39,728 nt of DNA from a virus. Made by a program: the position numbers and the translations under genes. The stretch is taken from the IMG/VR virus record IMGVR_UViG_3300013212_000064, positions 1 to 39,728 of that record. One strand, given 5' to 3'. The first letter of the stretch is position 1. The number at the start of each line of letters is the position of its first letter. Shown here piece after piece: positions 1 through 7,454 of this stretch. Below the pieces are notes generated by a model. That model was not told the DNA's origin. It made no database searches and saw only the letters and a program-made list of their open reading frames with translations.

Positions 1-447
1 GGGCAGGGGCGTGAGGTGGCGGTGTGGGCGGCGTTTGCCACCTTGCCGGATCTGCACGTTCTGGCGGCAGCCAGGCCAGCGCGCGCGGCGTGGCCGTGGC
101 CGCTGTGGCCGGCGCTGGCGTGGTGGCTGCTGGCGCTGTGGCAGCTGCCACGCTGGGCGGCCGCCGCCGGGCTGGTATGGTCTGTGCTGCTGTTTGTGCT
201 GTACTGGCAAGACAAGCGTGCGGCGCAGGCCGGTCGCTGGCGCACGCCGGAAAGCACCCTGCACCTGCTGGCAGTGGTGGGAGGCTGGCCCGGTGCGGCA
301 TTGGCGCAGCACTGGCTGCGTCACAAATCGGCCAAGCCCGGTTTTCGCCGTGTGTTCTGGTTGACGGTGCTGCTGAACCTGCTGGCGCTGACGGCCTGGG
401 CGTGGCCCGCACTGCCTGCTGCACTGCTGGCTGCCAACTTCGGCTAG
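1..447 (+). CDS. DUF1294 family membrane protein (5' partial)
   Basis: The frame is open from the first base, so the true start lies left of the window; a GTG at 16 is available but need not be the start. The visible 148 residues are very hydrophobic and rich in Trp, Ala and Leu, with several membrane segments. The central sequence around the residues DKRAA and RTPESTLH, followed by GGWPGA and HKSAKPGF, is the typical DUF1294 signature. Members are small inner-membrane proteins of unknown function, often fused to an N-terminal cold-shock domain; whether that domain is present cannot be seen. It precedes yajQ by 33 bp on the same strand. The family call is firm; no function is claimed. Confidence 0.8.
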   Translation, partial: GQGREVAVWAAFATLPDLHVLAAARPARAAWPWPLWPALAWWLLALWQLPRWAAAAGLVWSVLLFVLYWQDKRAAQAGRWRTPESTLHLLAVVGGWPGAALAQHWLRHKSAKPGFRRVFWLTVLLNLLALTAWAWPALPAALLAANFG

Positions 448-450
448 AAT
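445..450 (+). promoter_or_regulatory. possible -10 element for yajQ
   Basis: TAGAAT overlaps the stop codon of the upstream gene, 30 bp before the yajQ start, and matches a sigma-70 -10 box. No good -35 hexamer is visible at the right distance, so this is tentative. Confidence 0.35.
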
Positions 451-480
451 ACGCGCCACTCTCGCATAAGGAAGAACAAG

Positions 481-981
481 ATGCCATCGTTTGACATTGT
501 GTCCGAAGTGGACAAAAACGAAGTCCGCAATGCGGTAGACCAATCCAACAAGGAAGTTTCTACCCGCTACGACTTCAAGGGCAGCGACGCCCGTATCGAA
601 AGCGGCGACAAGACGCTGACGCTGTTTGCCGACAGCGAATTCCAGCTGGATCAGGTGAACGACATCCTGACCACCAAGCTGGCCAAGCGCGGTGTGGACG
701 TGCGCTGCATGGAGTACGGCAAGCTGGAGAAGGTCAGCGGCAACAAGGTGAAGAAGGTGCTGACCGTGAAGGAAGGCCTGGAAACCGACCTGGCCAAGAA
801 GATCGTGAAGCTCATCAAGGACAGCAAGCTGAAGGTGCAAGCCAGCATCCAGGGCGAGGCGGTGCGCGTTTCCGGCGCCAAGCGCGACGTGCTGCAAGAA
901 GTGATGGCACTGATGCGCAAGGAAATTGCCGGCGATATGGAAAACGGCTTCCCGCTGCAGTTCAACAACTTCCGCGATTGA
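481..981 (+). CDS. yajQ: YajQ family nucleotide / cyclic di-GMP binding protein
   Basis: A complete 166-residue member of the YajQ family (usual length about 160-163). It begins [11 protein letters not shown] and keeps the landmarks [12 protein letters not shown] near residues 29-40, [11 protein letters not shown] in the middle and the C-terminal [10 protein letters not shown]. The family has two ferredoxin-like domains; characterised members in Xanthomonas and Pseudomonas bind cyclic di-GMP and affect gene expression, and YajQ has also been reported to bind nucleic acids. The protein is cytosolic. The ATG is preceded by AAGGAAG at good spacing. A strong hairpin follows the stop codon. This is a core host gene. 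Confidence 0.95.
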   Translation: MPSFDIVSEVDKNEVRNAVDQSNKEVSTRYDFKGSDARIESGDKTLTLFADSEFQLDQVNDILTTKLAKRGVDVRCMEYGKLEKVSGNKVKKVLTVKEGLETDLAKKIVKLIKDSKLKVQASIQGEAVRVSGAKRDVLQEVMALMRKEIAGDMENGFPLQFNNFRD

Positions 982-1026
982 TGCCATAGCCGGCCACGTT
1001 GTGCAAACGTTGGCCGCATGACGCGA

Positions 1027-1054
1027 CAAGGCCGCTGCACATGCAGCGGCCTTG
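1027..1054. terminator. bidirectional intrinsic terminator between yajQ and yghU
   Basis: A perfect 12-bp inverted repeat (CAAGGCCGCTGC with its complement) encloses the loop ACAT, midway between two convergent genes, with a short T-rich stretch on the + side. It can serve both genes. Confidence 0.8.
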
Positions 1055-1067
1055 TGCTTTGTGGCGC

Positions 1068-1910
1068 TTAGCGGTCCAGGTCGGCGGCGCTGTGGCGTTC
1101 GGCCAGTTGCTCGGCCTCGTCGCCCCAGGTGCGGTTGACGCGGCGGCCACGTTGTACCGCCGGGCGTTCGGCGATCTCGCGTGCCCAGCGCTGTACGTGC
1201 GGGTAGTCGTCCACCTGCAGGAACTCGGCGGCGCCGTACAGCTGGCCCAGCACCAGCGCACCGTACCACGGCCATACCGCGATATCGGCAATGCTGTAGC
1301 TGTCACCGCCCAGGTACGGGCTGTCGGCCAGGCGGCGGTTCAGCACGTCCAGCTGGCGCTTGGCTTCCATGCTGAAGCGGTCGATCGCGTATTCGATCTT
1401 CACCGGCGCGTACTGGTAGAAATGACCAAAACCGCCGCCCAGATACGGCGCGCTGCCCATCTGCCAGAACAGCCAGTTCAGCGTTTCGGTGCGGCCGGCT
1501 AAGTCCTGCGGCAGGAACGCGCCGAACTTTTCTGCCAGGTACAGCAAGATGGCGCCGGACTCGAACACGCGTACCGGCTGCTCGCCGCTGTAGTCCATCA
1601 GTGCCGGGATCTTGCTGTTTGGGTTGACCTCGACAAAGCCACTGCCGAACTGGTCACCCTGCTGGATACGGATCAGCCAGGCATCGTATTCGGCGCCGGT
1701 GTGGCCTAACGCCAGCAGTTCTTCCAGCAGGATGGTGACTTTCACACCGTTGGGGGTGGCCAGCGAGTACAGCTGCAGCGGATGTTGGCCGCGTGGCAGT
1801 GCTTGCTCGTGGGTGGGGCCGGCAATCGGGCGGTTGATATTGGCAAACTGGCCGCCATTGGCCTGTTTCCACTCCCAGACGCGGGGCGGGGTGTACGGTT
1901 GCTCGCTCAT
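1068..1910 (-). CDS. yghU: YghU-type glutathione S-transferase
   Basis: A 280-residue glutathione transferase of the YghU/YfcG (nu) class; E. coli YghU is 288 residues. The N-terminal extension contains FANINRPIAGPTHE, followed by the thioredoxin-fold landmarks NGVKVTILLEELL, VNPNSKIPAL and RVFESGAILLYLAE (the glutathione-binding ES pair), then the helical domain with LGGGFGHFY. Such enzymes bind two glutathione molecules and have disulfide-reductase activity, acting in the cytosol. The ATG at 1910 has a GGAG site upstream; the frame stays open further but lacks a better start. It is convergent with yajQ. The prophage starts only about 150-200 bp upstream of its start codon, so its promoter may have been separated or replaced by the insertion. 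Confidence 0.95.
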   Translation of the reverse strand: MSEQPYTPPRVWEWKQANGGQFANINRPIAGPTHEQALPRGQHPLQLYSLATPNGVKVTILLEELLALGHTGAEYDAWLIRIQQGDQFGSGFVEVNPNSKIPALMDYSGEQPVRVFESGAILLYLAEKFGAFLPQDLAGRTETLNWLFWQMGSAPYLGGGFGHFYQYAPVKIEYAIDRFSMEAKRQLDVLNRRLADSPYLGGDSYSIADIAVWPWYGALVLGQLYGAAEFLQVDDYPHVQRWAREIAERPAVQRGRRVNRTWGDEAEQLAERHSAADLDR

Positions 1911-2011
1911 GCGGGGCTCCTGCGGTAGTAGACAAGGTTGGCCGCAAGGCGCGGCATGGCAGGCAGATGGGGGCGGGGCGGCAGGCTTAAAGACGCGTGG
2001 CCGGGCGGCTG

Positions 2012-2051
2012 GCAGAATGAAGCGCGGCGCGAAAATTGAGCGCCATTCTGC
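2012..2051. repeat. inverted repeat upstream of yghU, host side of the phage boundary
   Basis: GCAGAATG at 2012-2019 is repeated inverted as CATTCTGC at 2044-2051, around a GCGC-rich centre. It lies between the presumed phage end and yghU and may be an operator or structure in the yghU leader; nothing more is supported. Confidence 0.4.
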
Positions 2052-2068
2052 GCGATAAATGGGACAGC

Positions 2069-2108
2069 TTTCATTTTCCAGCATTTGCAAAGGAATTTCA
2101 CTTTTACA
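2069..2108. repeat. two imperfect direct repeats near the phage terminus
   Basis: TTTCATTTTCCAG (2069-2081) and TTTCACTTTTACAG (2095-2108) are imperfect direct repeats about 27 bp apart, just outside the last phage gene. Transposase-binding sites at Mu- and Tn552-type ends are arranged as spaced repeats of this kind, so these may be end-binding sites. The call is tentative because the other terminus is not visible. Confidence 0.35.
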
Positions 2109-2111
2109 GTT

Positions 2112-2133
2112 CAAAGGGGCCTTTCGGCCCCTT
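2112..2133 (-). terminator. intrinsic terminator after the methylase gene
   Basis: On the - strand AAGGGGCC, loop GAAA and GGCCCCTT are followed by a short T run. It lies 18 bp past the stop of the methylase gene and ends the last late operon before host DNA. Confidence 0.75.
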
Positions 2134-2151
2134 CGTCGTTTCTGGTCAGGA

Positions 2152-2928
2152 TCACCAGTTGCGGATGATCAGCTCGCCCTTCCTGTCCTTGCTGCGGCCG
2201 GCACCGCCCACCGTGTAGTTGATGTCCACCCGGTCAATGGTCAGCCCGTCGAACGCCTGGCGCATTTCCGGGATGTCGTTGACCGAGATGATCATGCGCC
2301 CCTGGATGGTTTTGGCCAGCTCGGCCATGCGCTGGTACTGGTGCAGGCCGAAGTCGATGCCATAGCCTTCGGTGCCCCAGTACGGTGGGTCGCAGTAGAT
2401 CAGTGTGTGCTCCCGATCGTACTTCCTGATGCAGTCCGCCCAGTCCAGGTTTTCGATGTAGGTACGGCTCAAGCGCAAGTGTGCGGCCGACAGGTCTTCT
2501 TCCAGGCGCAGCAAGTTCAGTTTGGGTGGGCTGGTGGTCGCCGTGCCGAACGACTGTGATTCGACCTTGCCGCCAAATGCCATCTTCTGCAGGTAGAAAA
2601 ATCTCGCCGCACGCTGGATGTCGGTCAGCGTCTCCTCGGGCGTGATCTGCAGCCACTTGAAGATTTGCCGCGAGGTCAGCGCCCATTTGAATTGCCGGAC
2701 GAACTCCTCCAGATGGTGGCGCACGACCCTATATAGGTTGACCAGCTCGCCGTTCACGTCGTTGATCACCTCGACCTTGGTCGGCTCTTTCAGGAAATAG
2801 AGCGCGGCCGCACCGCAGAACGGTTCGACGTAGCAGGTGTGCTCCGGGAACAGCGGGAGAATGTGTTTTGCCAGGCGACGTTTGCCGCCGATCCACGGCA
2901 CGATGGGTGTTGCTGTTGCTTGTAACAT
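2152..2928 (-). CDS. D12-class DNA adenine methyltransferase (Dam type)
   Basis: A 258-residue N6-adenine methyltransferase of the D12 class. Visible motifs are PWIGGKR (residues 11-17, AdoMet binding), VEPFCGAAALYF (34-45, motif I) and DPPYWGTEGY (180-189, catalytic motif IV). Dam-like enzymes methylate adenine in short palindromes such as GATC, but the specificity here is not proven. ATG 2928 is preferred because GAAAGAGG lies just upstream; a TTG at 2946 is in frame but has no such site. It is the last gene before the phage end, the place where Mu carries its modification gene mom. It may protect phage DNA from restriction or affect methylation-sensitive phage promoters; both are inferences. 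Confidence 0.88.
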   Translation of the reverse strand: MLQATATPIVPWIGGKRRLAKHILPLFPEHTCYVEPFCGAAALYFLKEPTKVEVINDVNGELVNLYRVVRHHLEEFVRQFKWALTSRQIFKWLQITPEETLTDIQRAARFFYLQKMAFGGKVESQSFGTATTSPPKLNLLRLEEDLSAAHLRLSRTYIENLDWADCIRKYDREHTLIYCDPPYWGTEGYGIDFGLHQYQRMAELAKTIQGRMIISVNDIPEMRQAFDGLTIDRVDINYTVGGAGRSKDRKGELIIRNW

Positions 2929-3036
2929 CTGCAAGCCTCTTTCCAAATGTGAAAATCACCGATAGGCTTACCGAACCGTGGGCCTACGGTAGGCAGCCTT
3001 GGGATGACTTGCAGGCTATCTCTGCGGGTCAGCTGG

Positions 3037-3064
3037 CCGGGCGGGTGCTCTAACACCCACCCGG
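3037..3064 (-). other. strong hairpin between the HExxH gene and the methylase gene
   Basis: CCGGGTGGGTG and CACCCGCCCGG (- strand) pair over 11 bp with one mismatch around the loop TTAGAG. No T run follows, so it may be a weak terminator, a processing site or an mRNA 3' end. A second small palindrome, GCCTAC-G-GTAGGC, lies nearer the methylase start. Confidence 0.45.
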
Positions 3065-3079
3065 TCGCTGTCTTCTCTC

Positions 3080-3463
3080 CTACGCGCTCAACAAGCGGCG
3101 CGCATCGTTGTACTGCAATCCCAACTGGTAGCGGGAACTCATCAAGTGCCGTGCAGCGTCATCCAGACGCAGGCCGTGTCGCACCTGCTCCTTGTACGCT
3201 TGCACCTCACACCACTGCCGGTAGCGTGGCCACAGCGCCAGCAGCGTGCCCTGCAGGCCGCCGCAGGCCAGCACAATGACCACCAGCAGCAGCGCTGCTA
3301 TGGCACTAGCTTGGCACCACTGCAGCACATGACGGTATTCATGAGCGTGCAGGCCGGCATCGTGGCGGTAGGCCGGGCGGATGCGTACCAGCGGACCGTT
3401 GGCCGCACCGGCCACACCGACCGGCAAGCGGTCGGTGTGGATCACCAGGTGCGGGAGCTTCAC
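3080..3463 (-). CDS. small membrane protein with HExxH motif (putative metallopeptidase-like)
   Basis: A 127-residue protein of unknown function. It has HEYRH at residues 41-45, matching the zinc-peptidase HExxH pattern, one hydrophobic segment at about 53-79, and EVQAY at 86-90, which could supply a third zinc ligand as in gluzincins. No signal peptide is obvious. I have the impression that similar small proteins occur near tail-fibre genes of other prophages, but cannot verify it. The GTG start at 3463 overlaps the stop of the upstream gene (GTGA), so translation is probably coupled. Role unknown; processing of a tail or envelope component is only a guess. Confidence 0.65.
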   Translation of the reverse strand: MKLPHLVIHTDRLPVGVAGAANGPLVRIRPAYRHDAGLHAHEYRHVLQWCQASAIAALLLVVIVLACGGLQGTLLALWPRYRQWCEVQAYKEQVRHGLRLDDAARHLMSSRYQLGLQYNDARRLLSA

Positions 3464-3687
3464 GGATTGATCTCGGCCAGTGCAGACGGGTCGGGGTTCT
3501 CGCCGTTCGACCAGTCGCGGCAGGCATCAATGAAAGTCTTCATCTTCGCTTTCTCTGCCGCGTCGTCAGCCATCAGCACATTAAGCTGGCGGTACTCTGG
3601 ATAGTGCGCGCGGATGTGATGTGCGCACAGCTCACGGGCATGGCCGGCCGCAATTTGCGCCAGCAGATCATTATTCGTTGCATTCAT
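3460..3687 (-). CDS. conserved phage hypothetical protein next to tail fibre
   Basis: A 75-residue acidic, mostly helical protein with the C-terminal pattern KTFIDACRDWSNG. Short proteins with an ending of this kind lie after tail-fibre genes in many Mu- and P2-like phages, and some are annotated as tail-fibre assembly related. ATG 3687 is preceded by AAAGGAG at seven bases. The stop overlaps the next gene's start. It belongs to the baseplate and fibre operon. No catalytic motif or membrane segment is visible, and the function is not known. Confidence 0.7.
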   Translation of the reverse strand: MNATNNDLLAQIAAGHARELCAHHIRAHYPEYRQLNVLMADDAAEKAKMKTFIDACRDWSNGENPDPSALAEINP

Positions 3688-3705
3688 AGACTTCTCCTTT
3701 TCTTG

Positions 3706-4434
3706 TTACGCGGGCTGCATTGCGCGGGCGTAGATCGGCAAATGTTCGTCTGGCAAATAGCCCAGCCATGCATGCGGCAGCATGAACTCAAGCTCGATGG
3801 GCGCCGTCATACCGACGAGGACCTGGCCGTAGTAAGCACGCAGGCCGTCGTCACCATTGTGGTGGCTTGCGATACGCTTCCACTGCGTACCGATGATCTT
3901 GCTGTTATTCGGCTCACCAGTCATCACGCCCGATGCCAGCCGTGCCCAGACAGACAGCGTGATCGACCGACCCGCCACGGACATCGGATAGCCCCACGCA
4001 AGCGGCAGAGGAATGACGGGTACGCCGCCCTGGTCTTGTGTCGTACCCGGCCGCGGAATCACGCGCACGCGCAGCACTTGCGGCAGTGGGCAGTAGTGCT
4101 GCGGCCGGATAAAGCCGTATTCACCATCTACCAGCGGACGCGTTCCCAAGATGATGACTTCGCTATTCGAGCACCAGGCATAGAAGCCGGTCGGCAGCGT
4201 GCCTTTAACGCCGACAGTGCCATCTTCAACACCGGCAGCTGCACCGCTCCACAACAGGTTGTTGGGGAACGTGTTGATCGCCGGGTATTCACCACGCACG
4301 CCCGCCCGCCAGTTTTCCAGCTCGGCGATTTCAGCGGCTACTTTGGCATCGATTTGCCCCATTTTTGCGGCGACTTCACCCGTCAGCCCGTTTGCAGCGG
4401 CAACAAGGTCCGCGATGTTTTTCTCAAGACTCAT
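3706..4434 (-). CDS. putative distal tail fibre protein
   Basis: A 242-residue protein whose first 40 residues (after MSLEKNIADLVAAANGL) form an alanine-rich coiled coil, as at the N terminus of many phage fibre proteins. A Gly- and Trp-containing part without recognised motifs follows and would be the receptor-binding or shaft part. ATG 4434 has GGGAG upstream inside the end of the previous gene, two bases after its stop; an in-frame TTG at 4440 is less likely. Adjacent to the short H-like fibre gene, it probably completes a fibre split over two genes. The host receptor is unknown. Confidence 0.65.
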   Translation of the reverse strand: MSLEKNIADLVAAANGLTGEVAAKMGQIDAKVAAEIAELENWRAGVRGEYPAINTFPNNLLWSGAAAGVEDGTVGVKGTLPTGFYAWCSNSEVIILGTRPLVDGEYGFIRPQHYCPLPQVLRVRVIPRPGTTQDQGGVPVIPLPLAWGYPMSVAGRSITLSVWARLASGVMTGEPNNSKIIGTQWKRIASHHNGDDGLRAYYGQVLVGMTAPIELEFMLPHAWLGYLPDEHLPIYARAMQPA

Positions 4435-4436
4435 AG

Positions 4437-5144
4437 TCAACTCCCAAGGAAAGGCTGCAGCGCAATGCGTTGCAGATTGATGAGGCCGGCGGCTTGCGCT
4501 GTAGCCAGCTCGGTTATCTGTGCGTGGCGTTCGTCAACCACGGCTTTCAGCTGCATGCCCTGGCCTGCGGCCTTTGCAACTTGTTCTTCGGCTTCTTTAA
4601 GCCATCGCTCTGCAGCGGTAAGTCGCCGCCCCTGCTCGTTCAGCTCATCACCACGCTTCATGCCGCGATGCATCTCGCTGATCTGCGCGATGGCCAGCTC
4701 GGTGTATTCCTCGGCCATCGCCAGCGACAGCCCAGCCCCGGTCGACTGCACCGTGACGCTGTCCGCCGGTACCGCCGACAGAGTCAGGTCGTAGGCCAGC
4801 AGCAGGTCGACACCGCTGGCTTTGTAAGCCAGTGGCTTGGCCGGGTCGCTCCAGATCGCCAGGCAGGTGCCGTCGGCGAGGTAGAAGCCCACCTCCCGCA
4901 CCCAGAATTCGGCATTGCCGTCCGCCAGCGCGGTCAGGTGGATCTGGCGGCTGGTCAGGCGCTGGCCGTCGGCCACCGGGTAGCGGGCGCGCTCGGACTG
5001 CAGCCGCGTCATGCCCTGGTTCGGGGTATACGCGGCGTCGCCGAGGGCGATGTGGGTGATCTGGGCCGACACGCCGTCGTTCGACGCGCGCCAGATCGCG
5101 TTGAGGCCGGCCTCGGTGATGGTCGGCAGTAAGGGGGTGCTCAT
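4437..5144 (-). CDS. tail fibre protein, H-like N-terminal attachment part
   Basis: A 235-residue protein. Its N-terminal 130 residues, beginning MSTPLLPTITEAGLNAIW and including QITHIALGD and FWVREVGFYL, match the conserved fibre N-terminal domain of P2 H-type proteins (DUF3751 kind), which joins the fibre to the baseplate. The last 80 residues are coiled coil. P2 H is far longer (about 670 residues), so the distal part is missing and is probably supplied by the next gene. ATG 5144 has GGAGG five bases upstream and overlaps the stop of gene I (ATGA). Good family match, with a shortened architecture. Confidence 0.82.
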   Translation of the reverse strand: MSTPLLPTITEAGLNAIWRASNDGVSAQITHIALGDAAYTPNQGMTRLQSERARYPVADGQRLTSRQIHLTALADGNAEFWVREVGFYLADGTCLAIWSDPAKPLAYKASGVDLLLAYDLTLSAVPADSVTVQSTGAGLSLAMAEEYTELAIAQISEMHRGMKRGDELNEQGRRLTAAERWLKEAEEQVAKAAGQGMQLKAVVDERHAQITELATAQAAGLINLQRIALQPFLGS

Positions 5145-5902
5145 TGGGCCTCCATGGATACGCGAATGATGGACAGCGGCCGCGCCGCGTTGGCGAGCCG
5201 CACAGGGTTGAGGGCGGCGGTCGGCTGCACTGCAACAGGCGTGGCGCTGACGCGGGCGACAGCGGCAGCCTGGCCGACACTGGCGAGCCGCAAGGGCTGC
5301 TGCGCCAGCGTCGGCTGGACTGGCTGAACCTCGCTGCTCCAGCGGCCAACGGCGGCGATCTGGCCGGCGCTGGCGATCTGTAGCGGCTGGTCGAAACGCA
5401 CCCCCACTTTGAAGTCGAAGCTGGAACGCACCGGCTTGACCATGTCGACCATGCGCTGCAGCCGCTCGTACAGCTCGGCCGTCAGTACTGGCGCGCCAGG
5501 CAACAAGTTGCTGTTGACCCAGGCCGTCAGCGCGAAGGTGTACGGTGCGGCCGCCGGCTGTTGCTGCCACCACTCCACCAGCGTCACATCCACGTTCAGC
5601 ACACCGAATACTTCCTTCACCGCCCACACCGTGCCCTTGTAGCGGTGCAGCTCGACGGCCCGCTTGATCAGGGTGCGGCGCTGCTCGTCGGTGTTAGCCA
5701 GCAGCCAGCCCTCGTCGCCCATCACATGCATCTGCTCGGCCAGCAGCGGCAGCAGGTCTGCGCCGACCAGGTCGACCAGATAAACCAGCAGTGTCGACAG
5801 GTCGAGCCGGGAAAAGCGCTCAGTCAGAGTGGCGAGCGGGCCGAAGCGCGGATCGTTGGCCAGTACGTTGGGCACGGCGGTCTGCTGCAGGCGGTCAGCC
5901 AT
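5141..5902 (-). CDS. I: phage tail protein I (baseplate)
   Basis: A 253-residue homologue of P2 gpI, a baseplate protein acting with gpJ at the wedge where fibres attach. The first 170 residues contain the family landmarks LANDPRFGPLA, LLVYLVDLVGAD and GTVWAVKEVFG. The final 80 residues are a degenerate tandem repeat with 30-residue period (QPLQIASAG, QPLRLASVG, NPVRLANAA), giving a longer protein than P2 gpI (about 176 residues). ATG 5902 has GGGAGG upstream and overlaps the J stop by eight bases; the stop overlaps the fibre gene start. Translation is therefore coupled from J to the fibre gene. Confidence 0.88.
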   Translation of the reverse strand: MADRLQQTAVPNVLANDPRFGPLATLTERFSRLDLSTLLVYLVDLVGADLLPLLAEQMHVMGDEGWLLANTDEQRRTLIKRAVELHRYKGTVWAVKEVFGVLNVDVTLVEWWQQQPAAAPYTFALTAWVNSNLLPGAPVLTAELYERLQRMVDMVKPVRSSFDFKVGVRFDQPLQIASAGQIAAVGRWSSEVQPVQPTLAQQPLRLASVGQAAAVARVSATPVAVQPTAALNPVRLANAARPLSIIRVSMEAQ

Positions 5903-7043
5903 CGATGCCTCCCGCCAGCTCCACGCTGATCTCGGTGCAATGCGCCCAGCCTTCCGGCGGTACGGCCAGTGCCTGGAGCGGCTCCAACAGTTCGACCTGG
6001 TACACGCCGGCGACCGACAGCACCGCGACGATCTGCGACGGCACCGGGTCGCGGCCGAGTGCTGCGGACTGGGTGAGCGCGTAAGCTGCAGCCGCGTCGT
6101 GGGCAGTGTCCAAGGTGGTGCTGGCATCGGCGCTGCTGAACAGGGTCAGGCGAGCGCGGATCGCGTAGGGGTACTCCCCCGGTGGCAGCACCTCGACTAG
6201 GTCGGTCATCGGCCGCGTCTTGTCGGCGCTGCAGGTGGCGGTGACGGCCGCCAGGATGGATGCCCCCGGCAGGCCGGACTTCACCAGCGGGAACAGGCGC
6301 ACCACGCCGGCCGGCACGCCGTTCTGAGAGACCAGCTGGCCGTTCTGCATCACCAGCTGTGGGCCAACTACGGCTACGTCGACGATGTCCTGGTGCGCAC
6401 GCAGGGCGTGGTGGCGGTACGCCAGGCGGCTGCCGGCAACGGTGAACGACTCGGGGGCCAAGCGGATGCGATCGCGCAGGCGGTCGTCGGTCTCTTCGTC
6501 GGCACCGCCCAGCGTGACGCCGAGGTTGGCCACCGTGTCGACGTCGACACCCAGGTCATCGACCAGCGCGTTCACCTGGCCCTGCAAGTAGCCGTTGGCG
6601 GCCGAACCGGGTTCGATCGCCACCACGGCCAGGTCGGCATAGGTGGCGGCGGCCGGGACGATGATCTGGGCTTCGGTCTGGAACTGCACGCCACTGCCGG
6701 TCTCGACGCGGGTCTCGGCGGGGATGGCCAGGGCGCTGGCCAAGGCTTCAGTGAAGGTCAGACGCACGATGCAGCGGGCGCTTTGTGCTGGCAGCCGGCT
6801 TACCCCCACCAACTCGCCCAGGTAGTCCAGCATCGGCGCGCGGGCGAAGGCCACCAGGTTCTGGCGGCCGGTATCGTTGATAGCGGCGCGGGTGACGCTC
6901 TCGCGGTAGGCAATCAGGTCGATCATCAGGCGGTCGACGTGGGCCGGGTACAGCGTCTTGCCGGTCATCGCCTCGTAGGCGCTGATCAGCTCTTGGGTGA
7001 CCGCAGTCGGGTCGTCGGAAATGAACTTCGGGAGGTCGCTCAC
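5895..7043 (-). CDS. J: baseplate assembly protein J
   Basis: A 382-residue baseplate J-like protein that forms the baseplate wedges of contractile tails. The N terminus (MSDLPKFISDDPTAVTQELI) and the segment AINDTGRQNLVAFARAPMLDYLGELVGV are typical of the family, and DEETDDRLRDRIRLAPESFTVAGS lies in the middle. The start is GTG at 7043, with GGAGG eight bases before it, and overlaps the W stop (GTGA). Its stop overlaps gene I. Length and order (W-J-I-fibre) match P2. Confidence 0.92.
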   Translation of the reverse strand: MSDLPKFISDDPTAVTQELISAYEAMTGKTLYPAHVDRLMIDLIAYRESVTRAAINDTGRQNLVAFARAPMLDYLGELVGVSRLPAQSARCIVRLTFTEALASALAIPAETRVETGSGVQFQTEAQIIVPAAATYADLAVVAIEPGSAANGYLQGQVNALVDDLGVDVDTVANLGVTLGGADEETDDRLRDRIRLAPESFTVAGSRLAYRHHALRAHQDIVDVAVVGPQLVMQNGQLVSQNGVPAGVVRLFPLVKSGLPGASILAAVTATCSADKTRPMTDLVEVLPPGEYPYAIRARLTLFSSADASTTLDTAHDAAAAYALTQSAALGRDPVPSQIVAVLSVAGVYQVELLEPLQALAVPPEGWAHCTEISVELAGGIDG

Positions 7044-7405
7044 AGCGCCACCTCCGTCTCGACTTGCACGCCGTTGGCCAGGCGCGATTGCACAAGCAGG
7101 CGGACGTGGCCAGGTGTGAGATGGTCGAACAGCACGCGCTCAACGGTGACACGCGGCTCGCCGTACAGCGGGTCGCTGATGGCTTCGACCACCTCACGTA
7201 CCACATGCGGCCGGGCGCGATCCACCGGGTAATCGAGATATTGGTGCAGCTTGCTGCCAAACTGCGGCCGTAGCGGATCGGCACCCTTCGGGGTGCGCAG
7301 GATCACGCGGATAGCCTGGTGGATGTCGTCGAAGTTTTCGACGACGCCGTCCCCGCCAAGGGCGGGCTGCCAGTGCAGTGAGGAGATGTCAGATAGCCGG
7401 GTCAT
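7040..7405 (-). CDS. W: baseplate protein W (GPW/gp25 family)
   Basis: A 121-residue member of the GPW/gp25 family, a baseplate wedge component related to T4 gp25. The core IRVILRTPKGADPLRPQFG and the conserved arginine in RVTVERV are visible. The name 'lysozyme' sometimes given to the family is historical. ATG 7405 is used, although the ribosome site is weak; another ATG eight bases upstream is out of frame and closes at once. It is the first gene of the baseplate/fibre operon and lies 35 bp downstream of a TTAA-N6-TTAA element. Confidence 0.9.
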   Translation of the reverse strand: MTRLSDISSLHWQPALGGDGVVENFDDIHQAIRVILRTPKGADPLRPQFGSKLHQYLDYPVDRARPHVVREVVEAISDPLYGEPRVTVERVLFDHLTPGHVRLLVQSRLANGVQVETEVAL

Positions 7406-7440
7406 GGCGACATGGTGCCGCCGCGCCCGCCCGAGGGATA

Positions 7441-7454
7441 TTAACGGGGTTTAA
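7441..7454 (-). promoter_or_regulatory. putative late promoter element of the W-J-I-fibre operon
   Basis: TTAA-N6-TTAA with spacer CGGGGT (+ strand), 35 bp upstream of W. It is one of four such sites, each just before a late operon. The right half overlaps the stop codon of the acetyltransferase gene. No -35 box is visible, as expected for an activator-dependent promoter. Confidence 0.65.

Noticed and set aside
3604-4794. A 396-codon + strand frame over the fibre genes
   Set aside because: Arg/Cys/Ser-rich shadow of the leftward fibre genes, with no domain.
5144-5627. Upstream extension of the H-like fibre gene to 5627
   Set aside because: It overlaps gene I throughout; the family N terminus and GGAGG place the start at 5144.
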